Positions 1 through 11,755 of a stretch of 62,000 nucleotides of DNA are shown piece by piece; within the stretch, counting starts at the first letter, position 1, and every line of letters starts with the position of its first letter. The DNA lies in contig NW_019776168.1 of NCBI RefSeq assembly GCF_001039355.2, positions 1-62,000 on the forward strand, in the 5' to 3' direction. Below the pieces are notes generated by a model, which was given only the letters and a program-made list of their open reading frames with translations, was not told the origin of the DNA and made no database searches. A program made the position numbers and the translations under genes. The stretch is from Lingula anatina. Lineage: Eukaryota; Brachiopoda; Lingulata; Lingulida; Lingulidae.

Positions 1-735
1 TCCCCATATTACAACATTAGATTTTTTTTTTACTCATTCCAAAACCGAAAAGTACACCAAAAAACTAACTCACCAGTAAATCTGATGATTTTGTTCAAAA
101 GTTGAATAAACTGCTATTAAAAGATAAATTTTGTTTGAAAGTTGAATAACTACTATCAAAAGATAATAATGTTTGTAGCATCTTACCATTGAATTTCATG
201 ATGTTTTTCACACTTGTCAATGTTAGGACTTGATTTTATCCTTGCCAAAATTGATTATCCGCAATTCTCTTGTGCTATATTGTTATTAATTTGAAGGACA
301 GACTGTACACTTTGCCTTTTTAAGTAAAAAATATATCTGGGTGTTTTAATTATTTGTTATTTTATTGAACATCGATTCTCGAGCATTAAGTAAAAAAGCT
401 AACTTGATCAACATGTCTTATAACGGCAGTGTTTGCTTGTATAAGTGAATTAAGTTGATGAAATAGGCAATCAGTAAAGCTAATAAATTGTCAATTTTAT
501 TGAAATGAATCACTGCAAAGGACTTTAATTGTATTGTGAAATTTGTTTTAATTGATTCTGTATGTAAGTTTCTCCACCCATGTGAAACATTTTTACCAAT
601 GGCCGTCAGTTTTGAACTATATTGCATTGCCACTCGTCCTTTAGTTCATGTTTCATTTATCACTTCCTACAATCGAAAATGGTTTCCCCTTTTTGCCAAT
701 AAGAAAAATGCCAATCCATCGCGTGTGCTAGAAAT
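1..735. other. AT-rich sequence, no gene seen
   Basis: This is the flank beyond the 3' end of the D-aspartate oxidase gene. Only short open frames occur, with no splice-compatible or recognisable protein. It may hold the 3' untranslated region of the minus-strand gene. Confidence 0.6.
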
Positions 736-3700
736 TTATAATTTTGATGAGGGGTCTAGTGTTTGTCTTACAAGTTCGGTAGCTTTGACGGCAGTCCCCC
801 AGCTCATGGCCACCCCGTCTGAACCGTGACCGTAGTTGTGCACCACCTGCAAGAAAAAATTGATAAAATTGCTGGTTAGTTTGCACAAAATGGTTTTGCA
901 CAAATCTGCATGACATGGTGCAAAGTTAGTCGTACTTCCACACAAGCACGTGCAACTTGTAATTTGAACCAAAATGCTTAAATGGTGCTTACCTTTGCTG
1001 TCTACTATAAAACACCATATATATATATATATATAAGTTCTCCACCGATCTCCATGCCCTAAAGTTCGAAAGTTAAAGAAACGGGAGCTCAAAGCCTAGA
1101 GCACATTTGGAATATTTCACAGGCATTTGCCAACATTCACTATTAAGAAGTCGAAATGGGATTCCCCCTTTTTTTTTTTTTTTTTTTTACTGACAATCTA
1201 GACAATTTGTGTTAAGTCATAAAACGACCGGTAAACGCTATTATTCTACCTTTTGAACTTTGCCTCCAACATTTCGAGTTTCTGTTTCAAGTCGCAGTGG
1301 TTCTCGAAAAGGCCGTACTCCCACCCAGTCGTACAACCATTCTGACGACTGAAATGTGAAAGAAAGGTTGGTTAAAAAAAGAAAAAATAGGCGCTTTTCT
1401 TCTTCTTATACTGATTAGCCATGATATCAGCAGCTGCCATATTTCAATTGATCACAAAAATGATAAGGGAGTCGATGAAATGACAAAAAGGCTTGCAATA
1501 TTACATAAACTGACATAACATTCAACATCTACGTAAAACTTACCCTGAGAGACGGTTGCAATTTGCAACACTTTTCCCATATCATTTTCTTGTCATCCTC
1601 ATTTGGCACTAGGTTATAGTTATCCCTCTGCCTTGTTCCTCCAAGAACTACGTTAGAAGTGCTAACGCAAAATATTGGCAACATTAATTGGCATTAATCT
1701 GTCCTTACTTAAAAGTGTACCTTTCTTTAAACTATTCCTTTAATTACTTTTAATGATATATTTATGCATACAAAAGGGGAGCTATTTTCAACATAATATT
1801 TGAAGCTCTATATTCCAAGAAAAAAAGCAAGATATTCCCACGTGGGACTACCCTAAATCGAATAAGAAGATATAAACAGATGAAGAAAAATGCCCTTTTA
1901 CTTAGGAATAATATATCCGAGGTCCCCCTTATTTGCATAACAGAACTGCTTCACCCACGGCGCTCGGACTCGAATCAACTGTCCCCGCATTCCGTACACG
2001 GCAGGGTCTGGGAGGAGGGTCTTGTTCCCACCTCCAGCACAGTTCACGACCACATCGTATTCACCTACGAACTGAATGAGAAGAGAGTTTTGGAAATGTC
2101 TGCTCGTTGGAATCAATGTCTGGGTAAAATATTTGCTTTGTTTATGTTAAGTGGCCCATACTAGGAAATTTGTGTCCAGATAAAAGGTAAGTTTCGAGGA
2201 ATGCTTGTTATCAGGTACATGTATGTCTTCATGGACACCTGTGTTTCTGACAGGTATACATTCTCTCTCGCATTATAGACATATCCGGATATAAACACAC
2301 GTCCATCACACGAAGTGACCTATTTATGGAACCTGCCATTTCAACATTTTAGCAACAAAGACGGAGAAGGGTCTCCTGTCGTTTCCAAAGACAAAATTGC
2401 ATGTAGAAGTTTTGCTATGAGAAAAGTAGAGATTATACGTTAATTAAATCCAAATAAGATTGTGCGATCGTGCGAACGTGGTATACAATAAACCGGATCC
2501 GGCGGAGAACAGATGTACCGAGAACAACGCCAATCCAACTTGTTTTTTGTAATAAACGGCCTTATACACACTTTGGTACAAACAATTGCATACATGTAGC
2601 CGTTTATTCAAAATGATTTAAAATCATTCATGAACTAATGCGTGTTTCGTGATGTCATGGTTATGTTGTAAAATCCATGAAGATCTATAGCACGTTTTGT
2701 TCTATTGTTAATTTTATAGTTTAAAACTATTTCAACGTACTTACAGATAAAAGTTTTAACGGTTTACCTGATCAAGATTCTCTACTCGTTGTTTGAGTAT
2801 GCGTCCTCCATGAGAAGCAAACCTCAAGAAATAAAAGACGATATTTTAACACTAGTCACGAGGAAAATATTTACAGCAATCGTTAAAATTTGCACCATAA
2901 GTATTTCAAATATTGCAGCCAAATTTTATATTCTTCTGAATAACTCTTACTAATTGTCGTATTAGGCATGGCAATTAAATACCTTTTCATAAGCCAGGGT
3001 AGATACAGTTGACATTCCACGTAAACTGTCGACATGAAATAACCAGACCTAACCAATAGAATCAAAGATGGACATTATCGTTTGCCCTCTATCCTCGTTT
3101 CACGCATTGTTTAACGTTGGGTTTTTATTTATGAAATAAAATTAACCAGGTTAAAGTTCTCTATATATTTTTTCTAAAACAAAAATAATAATGTGTACAA
3201 TAAAATAGGTTTACTAGCCGTAGGCTTGTACTATAACGAAAATAAGGTCCACATAAAAATGAATGGGACGACTTCATATTTGTGCGCGTATTATTCATCA
3301 CATAAAAAGTGACCTTTGAAAAAGAACATATTTAACATAAATGTGATGAGTCAGTTACATTTTATTTCTCTACTCTAACTATCATCAAAATTAAAATTAA
3401 TACCAGCAAATTCAAATCATGCATTTACAGTGACATCAAACTACTGTTGTACTACCTAAAATTCATGGGTAACTTTGCCAGTTCTTCTTTTGTCACCGAC
3501 CGATATTGAAATATAACTTCAAGGCTCAACATTGAACTAGGCTGAAAAGCATTAACGTATATTTGATATGCACATTATAAGCAAACGTATGTATAACGTG
3601 TTCTTCATACATGCGTTTCATGTACAATATAATTACATAATTAGAATAATATGTACTAATTTATTTTGCACCAGTGACTTAAACACCTCTGTTCATTTAA

Positions 3701-4979
3701 AAAAATGACACCAGAATCCGAGAAGGTAAAAGATTGATTTGATGCATTGTTAAAGGATTTTTTTGTTCGAAACCCTGATAAATTTGGAAAATTACAAGAG
3801 AGAGCGAGAGAGGCTTACCTGCTCTGAAGTGTAAATATCGTACCCGGATAGCGGAGAAATTCCAGCTTTTGCTGCCTCTGCTGAGTAGGCGATTGACCCA
3901 TAGTGTTGAAAGGAAAGAGCCAACCATTCCCTGCCAGAAAATAAGCTTCAAAGAGCCACCACGACTAAAAGCTTTGTGATAGATATTAATTGAAAAAGAC
4001 ACTCTTTCATATGAAAGAAAATTTGAAAATTAAAAAAGCATTGCATCGCATTTTGTTTCTTTTTAATTGTTCGTACATATATTTTTTCCAATTTTTATTA
4101 ATATTCCATCATAAATGGGTTGCTAGCCATGTAGAATTCGATCGACGCGAGTTACTTTAAAAGGCACGAGCAAGGGGGTTGAACTCCGAGGAAGATGTGC
4201 GTTGAGTTCGTTGATAATATTCTGGTCGAATCAGGTCACGACCAATATTGCCTCTCGCCATGCAACCATTGATAGTGACGGTGTTTTGTTTACTTGTTGG
4301 ATAAACTGGGTTTTACCCCACCTCTCTGACCTCTTCGTGTGCTAGCAGCCATCTGCATGGGCACTGACCTGTGCCTGCATGTGTACTTTAAGTACAGTAT
4401 TCACTATAAGTCCTACCGTTTCTGTTACACACAATTTAAAACTGAGACCACCACATATACAAAACCACGTTCCAAGTACAAGTAAATAGGATTATTCATT
4501 ATTATTATTAATCACAAATTAATCCACATGATAATTAATACTAATGAGAAGTGAATTTCCAGTGACGAAAGGGGCATAACTTTTCTTCACACTAGGATCT
4601 TTATCTCATGTTACATTACAGGCCTTGGATAACAGTCTGAGTACGACTGTCCACGAAACGTCCGAGTCACGCCACACTGTCCCTGAAACCATCAGGCCAT
4701 GTATTTAATAGGTTTTTAGCGTGTTTGAATCACCAGAAGTTATACCATCGATTCACATATGCTATTATATATTCTATTATATATTACTCACTTAGCCCTT
4801 TCAGCCGGTACTCCTGGCGGACAGTCAGCTCGGAAGATCCCCGCTGCACCGTCGCTGGTAGTGTCCGGGGTTAGCCGTTCAGCATACACCGTAACTCGGG
4901 CGCCAGGAATTGACTCGATCACGTTAACTGCAGTGGACATTCCCACAACACCGCCTCCAATAACTGCTATTTTAGGCAT
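736..4979 (-). CDS. DDO: D-aspartate oxidase, nine exons, peroxisomal
   Basis: FAD-dependent oxidase that deaminates D-aspartate (D-amino acid oxidase superfamily). Exons, in reading order: 4979-4792, 3930-3819, 3541-3456, 3048-2983, 2822-2768, 2071-1902, 1661-1544, 1348-1250, 846-736. All junctions are GT-AG and phases match, giving 334 aa (the family is usually 335-350). Exon 1 carries the N-terminal FAD-binding Rossmann motif (AVIGGGVVGMSTA). Later exons give the family motifs LECxxYLPWL-like (VECQLYLPWL), VNCAG, RGQLIRVRAPWVKQF, LGGTRQRDNYN, VGVRPFREPLRLE (with the substrate-binding Arg) and VVHNYGHGSDG. The LGGTRQ and APWVKQF forms look more like D-aspartate oxidase than D-amino acid oxidase; that choice is inference. 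The last three residues SKL form a type 1 peroxisome signal. TTC33 is divergently transcribed upstream. Confidence 0.9.
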
Positions 4980-6182
4980 ATTTTCGGCACAGGGTTGAAT
5001 GTGGCGGCGTTGACGATGTAAGTGTCGTAAATCGCAGAGATGCGTGCCCAGTTCAGTAGGCCTACCTACCCGTTGTACTGATATGTTTGTCGCGTAGGAG
5101 AAAAGTGCACATAATTAATCTACGGCCCTGGTAGAGGGTAGTCCTCAGCTATGGGCTATGGTGATGGGTGGGAGAACAGTTATTGGATTATTTCTGTTCT
5201 ATCCGAACAACATTGTTCCGTGGGCCAATTAATTAAGGTGCATGCTTGCGATTTTTGTTCAGCATTACAATTTCATTTTGTGTTTTGGAATATATCGGGC
5301 TTATACTTATCCAATATTTGTAAAAGAAAAAACACCCAATTGTTATTGATTAAAGTTTAAACATCAGGACCACGTGCAAAGGCACTTATGGCCTACAAGA
5401 CTATGTTATGTAAGTTTTGCACATACCCCTCTGTCACTCGCGGTACACCTAAACACGCACACAGATATAGACCTAAACAACTTCTCAAATTTCATAGAAT
5501 ATCACAAATATATGATGAGTTATAAATTTTGTACTTTCTTTAATAACACACTTTAACATCAAACCGTTGCTTATAAGGTCTCTAGGCCTACCTGTATGGT
5601 TGTATAGCAGGTATAGGCCCCAGGTATGCTGCTGTGGACTAAAGGGGGCATGGGGAATTAAAAGGCATAATGAAGTACTCCGTATTTCTAGAATCCTGCC
5701 ATGGACTTCAATAGCTGCCTTCCACCCCTGCAACCCCCCCCCCCCCCCCCCCCCGCCCCGATGTACATCATACCATATAATAATGATACAAAATAATAAT
5801 AACAGCTAACAACCTTTTTTAAAATGATTTTCCGGTTTTTCTCTAAAAAAGAGATATTGAAATAACATTCAACAAGTTTTTGAATATAATATTTATTGAT
5901 CCCCAAAACTTATATGATGTTCAGTCTATCTTGGGCAACATAGTTCATATCGGTGGGTAGTTTTTTTGTGCAGCGCATTATTTACCTACAGAGAAGGTTG
6001 TGACTCTGAGAGTCAAAGTGTTAGTCACTACATAATATGTTTGAGTCGCATTACCTGCCCATCGTAGATACAGGGATTGAGGGAGCGGCCCTGGGTATTT
6101 AGTCTCTAAGTGATGCTGCTCTAAAAGATTAACAGGCTGTGAGCAAGCTGAAGCACCCTCGAGTCGAGGTGTTTCTTCACCA
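4980..6182. promoter_or_regulatory. Divergent intergenic region between DDO and TTC33
   Basis: About 1.2 kb separates the two start codons, which face away from each other, so both promoters should lie here. A run of 21 C (5734-5754) and scattered AT-rich tracts are visible. No clear TATA box was identified for either gene. Open frames here on the minus strand are shadows. Confidence 0.5.
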
Positions 6183-7785
6183 ATGGTTTCTTTTGGCTGG
6201 AAGAAGAAGATTGACCAGGCAGTTGTTAAACGAAGCAGGGAAGAGTTTGAAAAAGATGCAAAAGATGTAGTTGATGAAGATGAAATTATTATACAAAATG
6301 GAGAAGTAGACTGGCTATCACTTGCACCAAAAAGAAATTGCACTGTCGCTTTGGAAGATTCATTAGCTAAAGCTGGGCGATTAAAAACAGAAGGCGGAAC
6401 GTTAGCAGAGGCAGAAAGGTGGATACATAGTTGGTTCTTAATATTATTACTAGATACATAATGTGCCAAGGCGAATTCTTGTGCTTTATTTTATTATGTG
6501 TGTGTGTCTGTGTGTGTGTAATGAAATAATTGTTATGGATTGCTTATGAGGAAAATTAGAAATTAAATTAAAAGGCTGACTATTACATGTAATAATAGCA
6601 AACTGCTAATGGCAATGTGATATGTTATTTCAGGTATTGGGAGGCTTTGAAAAAGTGGGATGAAGCATTAGCACTGACCCCCAAGGATGCAACACTTTAT
6701 GAAATGAAAGCTCAGGTACAAATTAGCTGCAAACTATTTTTATACTTGTGCATGTTACAGTATAGGTCATTACTGTCATTTTAACATCTTTACCAGTAGC
6801 TAACCCTGTTTTGTTTTTGCTTTAAAGTTGATTGTTGATATTTAGAAAATTATTATTAAAAGCAGGAACTTACTGATATTTCAAATATTTTATTTCCATT
6901 ACAATACACTGAACAGTTCCGTTAATTATGGCCACCAATTTTTAGTTTCTTATACTTACTCCTTAATATTCTAGGCATACCTACAGCTTTGTGAAGTGTT
7001 CCCTGCTGTCCAGAGTGCTAGCAAAGCTGTTCAGCTGGCACCAACTTGGTGGGAGGCATACCAGACCCTAGGCAGAACACATCTAGGACTGGGGGAAGTG
7101 AAACTTGTAAGTAATGATGACATTTACAAGCTGTACTGAATTGGTTTTGATATAGACACAGGCACAAAAGGAATATTTTGAACTTGGTGTGAGTTGGAAA
7201 AGGAAATCCATGTTGTAAATTAAAACAGCTTGTTTTTTATTTTTTTTTTTTTTTGTAAAATGTTCTTATTATAAAGTGCTTATAAATTTTCTGCTGTTTT
7301 CTTTGTATTTTGGTCTGATTCGGCATGTTTAAAGTTAAACAAATAAAGAAATTGTAATTTTACCTGGTTAAGATAAAATGAAACCTTTAAAAGTTAAAAT
7401 CACTGAAAATATGCTGTAACTGATAAAGAAATTATTTCTAATGGTAAAATTTCAGGCCTTGCGTAGCTTTTCCAAAGCCTTCCACATCAACCCATGTGAT
7501 CAGGAACTTTGGGAAGAAGATTTACAGTGGACATTATCGTTATTGAGAAGAAAGCAGAACATAAAAGATCAGCTGCAGACAGTTGTACAGCAGTCTAGAA
7601 TTAGTATTAGAACTTTGGAGGAAGAGAGCGAAGAATCTGGCTCTGAAAATACTGCTTTATCAGATACAGAGGCTGAAAGTAGACTGGTTCAGTTTACCTC
7701 TGGGTCAGATGAAAAACATGAAGAAGGTGAACAAAAATTGAGAAGATTGCCTGGAAACTATGTGCAAATGAGGGACACAGGTTAA
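6183..7785 (+). CDS. TTC33: Tetratricopeptide repeat protein 33, four exons
   Basis: Exons 6183-6418, 6634-6715, 6975-7106 and 7456-7785 join in phase (GT-AG throughout) to 259 aa, close to the roughly 260 aa of the vertebrate protein. The N-terminus (MVSFGWKKKI) matches the conserved TTC33 start. A TPR block follows from about residue 70 to 165: a repeat around YWEALKKWDEALALTPKDAT, one around VFPAVQSASKAVQLAPTW, and one around ALRSFSKAFHINPCDQELW. The tail is acidic and serine-rich (EEESEESGSENTALSD). The molecular function of TTC33 is poorly known; the repeats imply protein binding. The start codon is the first ATG of an exon whose frame is conserved from residue 1. Confidence 0.9.
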
Positions 7786-9653
7786 TTTTTGTGGTGCTTA
7801 AAATATAAAAATTTTCTTAGTTTTCAATTAAAATAAAAACAGGTGAAGATCACACACAATAGATGTGTTTAAATTAATTGTATTAAATAAATGGACAGCG
7901 TAAAGTTGGCATTAAGAAAAAAAGAGAAAAAGGAAATGCTCTGGAATTATATCGTTACCTTAAAGGTACACACAAGAGGATTTTCTGACAAAATTCAAAT
8001 TCATATTCAACTAATTATCCTGGGGTAATTGGCAGTTTCCTACGATTTACCAACCTTTAATCTTCCTTTTCTAACACTCACCATAACTGTAAAATTTTTG
8101 AAGCAATAAATCAAAACCCACGCTTATGTGATGGTTTTTCAAGTACAAGGGCCATTTTCATGCTTGAACTCTCTAGACTTCTCACCCTGTGACTTCGCTA
8201 AAACCAGTTCATGCTGCCGGGAAATGACGACACAGAAGAAGAGGAACAAGCTGGTTCTTTGAAGACGTGAAGAAGGATAACAAAAAGGCAAAGGAAAAAC
8301 ATCCGTTACAAAAATCAATACCGGAAAAGAAAGTAGTATATCAGGAATCTACAACATGCAAAGAATAAGGAAATAGGCAGATGGAAAACTAGAAAACTTC
8401 ATGATCCTGTTTTTCCTCTTTTATACATAAATATAGATTGATTAAGCACTAAATGTGTTAATTTACATTTATAGTCTCTCTAAACTACAATGTGGATTTC
8501 TGCAAGACACTTAATTTCTGTTTTACGCATTAAAGTGATAATTTACAAGGTAAATTTATACCTCAAATAAATCAAAGCTTTGTTTATGCAAGTTTTTTGT
8601 ATGTTGAAGATGTTAAAAAATATTTTTAGGCGCGTATTCTGTGGAAATGACACCATAGTGGCTCCATATTGATGATGTGCAAACTTCTTGAAATGTAGGT
8701 AACACCTTTTAAAGGGTTAATTCCGCCCCAACCACAAAACTTTCTAAGTCAGTCTAAGAACGTCACACATTTCGTCGTAAGTATCTTCAGGAAGTGTACG
8801 ATTTGCATTAATTTGATTATGTCGACGGTATAGGTTGAACCTGACCTCATCGACGAACTAGCACTAGTATTTTACTGATATATTTCATTATGAACACTAC
8901 GAATATTGAAACAAAACTGCGGCTGTTAGGATTTCTAAGTTGTCATACATTTTTTTAACAGTGTCTTTTGTATATTTACATCTCTTTCTCTTCTTCGACT
9001 GAACACACGACAAATGTAAATAAGTTCCCTGTATGCATTTTACGTAATGGGGTTGAAATGTCTTTTCTTCCCAGAAGTTAGTGTCATTTAAAATGAATAA
9101 GAGTGCATATTCAAGTTCAAGTTCTTCACAGAGAGGTGCAAAAGTTGCAGATTTGCCCACAAACACATTTTTAGTGACAAACAGACAACATGTCCCCTCT
9201 TGGAAATGAATTTATGATAATTTAAAAACAATCACTTATTCATTATTTCTGTTTAATAAGAACTTCAAAAAAAAAAAAAAAAAAAATTCAGGTTTGAAAA
9301 GGGACGGGTACAACCTCGACCCAAAAGTATACAAAAATTGCGCTTCGAACAACATGATCAGATAGAACACTGTTCTACGACATAGTAACACAATTACATA
9401 AAGAAGTTAACCGGCAACATGCAGGGCGGACACTAAGTATGGATTTAATTTCCATGAGAAGTTTCATACCAGTAAATAAAAAGATCTATTTTTGCGACTT
9501 TTAATTTGATATACGTTTTGGAGCAGAATGTTACAACAAAGAGTAAACATAAAATTCCGTACTAAATGTCGTCCCTGCAAATTAACGAGGAGACAAACGT
9601 CGGCATAGGAGGCAACTTTGGCATGTTGACTTTAAAAATGCGTTTTTATTTTT

Positions 9654-9693
<40 letters not shown>

Positions 9694-10853
9694 CCATTAT
9701 AACTTTATCAAACCCTAATCCTCATTTCGAGATAGAGACTTATTTTGCCTTTTCATAAGCCAAACGATGATTCAAGACAATAAGATTTAAGACGTTTATT
9801 GAATTGTCTAAGACCGAAGCATCCGCACGGAAAGTAGATGACCTCTTCATCATTATGTAAATCGGGTGAGCGTTTAGGTGAGAGGTGCTCAGATAGGACC
9901 AAGGTCAGTAAAATATGGAGAAGAAGGACGTCCCATGGCATATTCCAGATATTACCACATGTAGACCGAAAGGATGACACTGAAGCCGGCAGCAGTATCT
10001 CGTAAGTTCCGTACAAATGATAGAAAATATATTGTAGCATTTCTTAGTTTTGCATTGATGATATTTTCCCAAAGATGTTGTACTCTAGGCATAATGAACT
10101 TGATATTGCGTGACTGGGCATATAAATCCGCTTTTATAGGTCGAAGGGGGGGGGGGGGGGTTGGATTGTGATTGAAAAGACAGGATTTTCACTCAATCTT
10201 ACGGTACAGCGTAACCGTAATTTTACTGATATTTCTTCTTTCTGGCTTTCTTTTTTTTCATTTTCTATACTTGTTGAGACATGGATGGGCACTTTAAAAG
10301 GAAAACGTTTAAGATTTCACGTTTATTGAATTGTCTTGTATGTTACATCCATAGGCAATTTTCCATAAGTAAACTCTACAGAATTAATATTTTAACTGTC
10401 TATAAACGACTAAAACACACATATTAAAATAATGTAACGCAAAATAATTTAAAAAATTGGTCTTTATTTGTATTATATTAGAAGTTAGAGGGCACTTTGG
10501 CGTAGAAAAGAAAATGACGTTAAATGACGTAAAACCCTTTGTTTTAATGACGTAACAGGACAAAGAAAAATTATAGCGTACAATGGGACATGACGTAACA
10601 AGTAAACAAACATGTTTATTTTTGTATTGCCATGGTAACGGAATTTTGTTGTGACAAAATGATGATGTCGCTGGACACGTCTGGACATGTGGGACGTTTG
10701 TTTGTTTTGCTATGACGTCACAGGGCAAGTCTGATCATGTTAATTTCAATTCTTTAATGCATATTTATTAATAGATACAAAATAAAGTAAAGCAAAACAA
10801 CATAGAATTGTATACATAATTTTTATTGAAATAAACACACACACACACACACA
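7786..10853. other. Intergenic region with simple repeats
   Basis: No gene could be supported. It contains A20 (9267-9286), (GT)15-16 (9659-9689), G15 (10146-10160), a cluster of TGACGT motifs (10515-10720) and a (CA)n tract running into the assembly gap. A short basic open stretch at about 8240-8365 follows TTC33 but has stops just upstream and is not needed to complete that protein. Confidence 0.6.
10515..10720. promoter_or_regulatory. Cluster of CRE-like TGACGT motifs
   Basis: TGACGT occurs at 10515, 10525, 10548 and 10591, and as the full palindrome TGACGTCA at 10713-10720, in about 200 bases of AT-rich DNA. These match the CREB/ATF core. No gene start is attached to the cluster within the window, so a regulatory role is only a guess. 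Confidence 0.25.
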
Positions 10854-10975
10854 NNNNNNNNNNNNNNNNNNNNNNNNNNNNNNNNNNNNNNNNNNNNNNN
10901 NNNNNNNNNNNNNNNNNNNNNNNNNNNNNNNNNNNNNNNNNNNNNNNNNNNNNNNNNNNNNNNNNNNNNNNNNNN
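10854..10975. other. Assembly gap (122 N) after a CA microsatellite
   Basis: The gap follows a (CA)n tract at about 10836-10853 and abuts the outer end of the left inverted repeat of the Maverick. The true left terminus and target-site duplication of the element are probably lost in it. Confidence 0.95.
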
Positions 10976-11610
10976 GTAAAGCAGCAAAAAGCAGTTTTTA
11001 ACTTTAACAGTGCAATATTTGATTCCTGTTCGTCTTTGAATATAGGAAAATTGACCTTATATGTAGAAGTAGTTTTTTTCTCTTTTAGTGCAAGAAGCAT
11101 ATCTTAAGTTAAACAGTGCGGTTTTTTTCCTGTTCGACTGTGAAAATTTGTAAAAATGCAACACAAACATAATATACAGCAGATTTTTTTGTCTGATTCA
11201 ATTTAAACTTTTCTGTTCACCTTAGAAAATCAGAAATTTTCACCGATGAAAACATGTATTAAGATATTTTTATACACATGGTCGCGTTTAAACAGTGTAG
11301 TTTTTCTTCATGTTATGAAACCATAAATTCAAGAAAACACAGATCATATGGATAAATGTACGTTTATTAGTATTCTTCATTGCAATACACACGGTGGTAA
11401 TTGACAAACTCTGTGTTACATTGATAATCACATCAAATGCGTTAACTACTGTTTAGTATTTAAATGGACTTTACACAATACAATTCTTACCAAGGTAGGT
11501 ATTTACACAGGTAGAGTAATGTAATACACTTTTACGACTTGCTTTCCAAACATGCTTCTGCTGCACCACATTATATTGGATTAACAGCTGGGCAAAAATA
11601 AGTTTGTCAA
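10976..11610 (+). repeat. Left terminal inverted repeat of the Maverick
   Basis: Read on the plus strand, this arm matches the reverse complement of about 21110-21795 over several hundred bases. Near-identical stretches include the part around gcaaaaagcagtttttaact (10987) and the part around ggataaatgtac (11350). It begins directly at the assembly gap, so its outer end is unknown. Confidence 0.8.
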
Positions 11611-11755
11611 AGTAGTGACATGGATGAATAATGTACAATCAAATATTTGCAAGTTTTCTTCGACTACAATGCAATGGAACTATGTTGTTCCTCAAAAACT
11701 CTTTTAAGTGAACAGCCAAAAATAAGTGTTCCTTGTCAAGTGAAAAAATGTACAC

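Noticed and set aside
5978-6469. 163-codon minus-strand ORF
   Set aside because: It is the antisense shadow of TTC33 exon 1, which has a clear family match and splice sites.
8240-8365. Basic coding-like stretch as a fifth TTC33 exon
   Set aside because: TTC33 is already full length and stops in exon 4; this stretch has an in-frame stop just before it and no phase-compatible acceptor was found.
8897-9166. 89-codon minus-strand ORF
   Set aside because: No known motif, no neighbouring exons and no splice support.
9659-9689. GT repeat as a possible regulatory element
   Set aside because: It is an ordinary microsatellite like the CA, ATT and GTT tracts elsewhere in the window.
9753-10040. 95-codon minus-strand ORF
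   Set aside because: Odd composition and no recognisable domain or partner exon; treated as chance.
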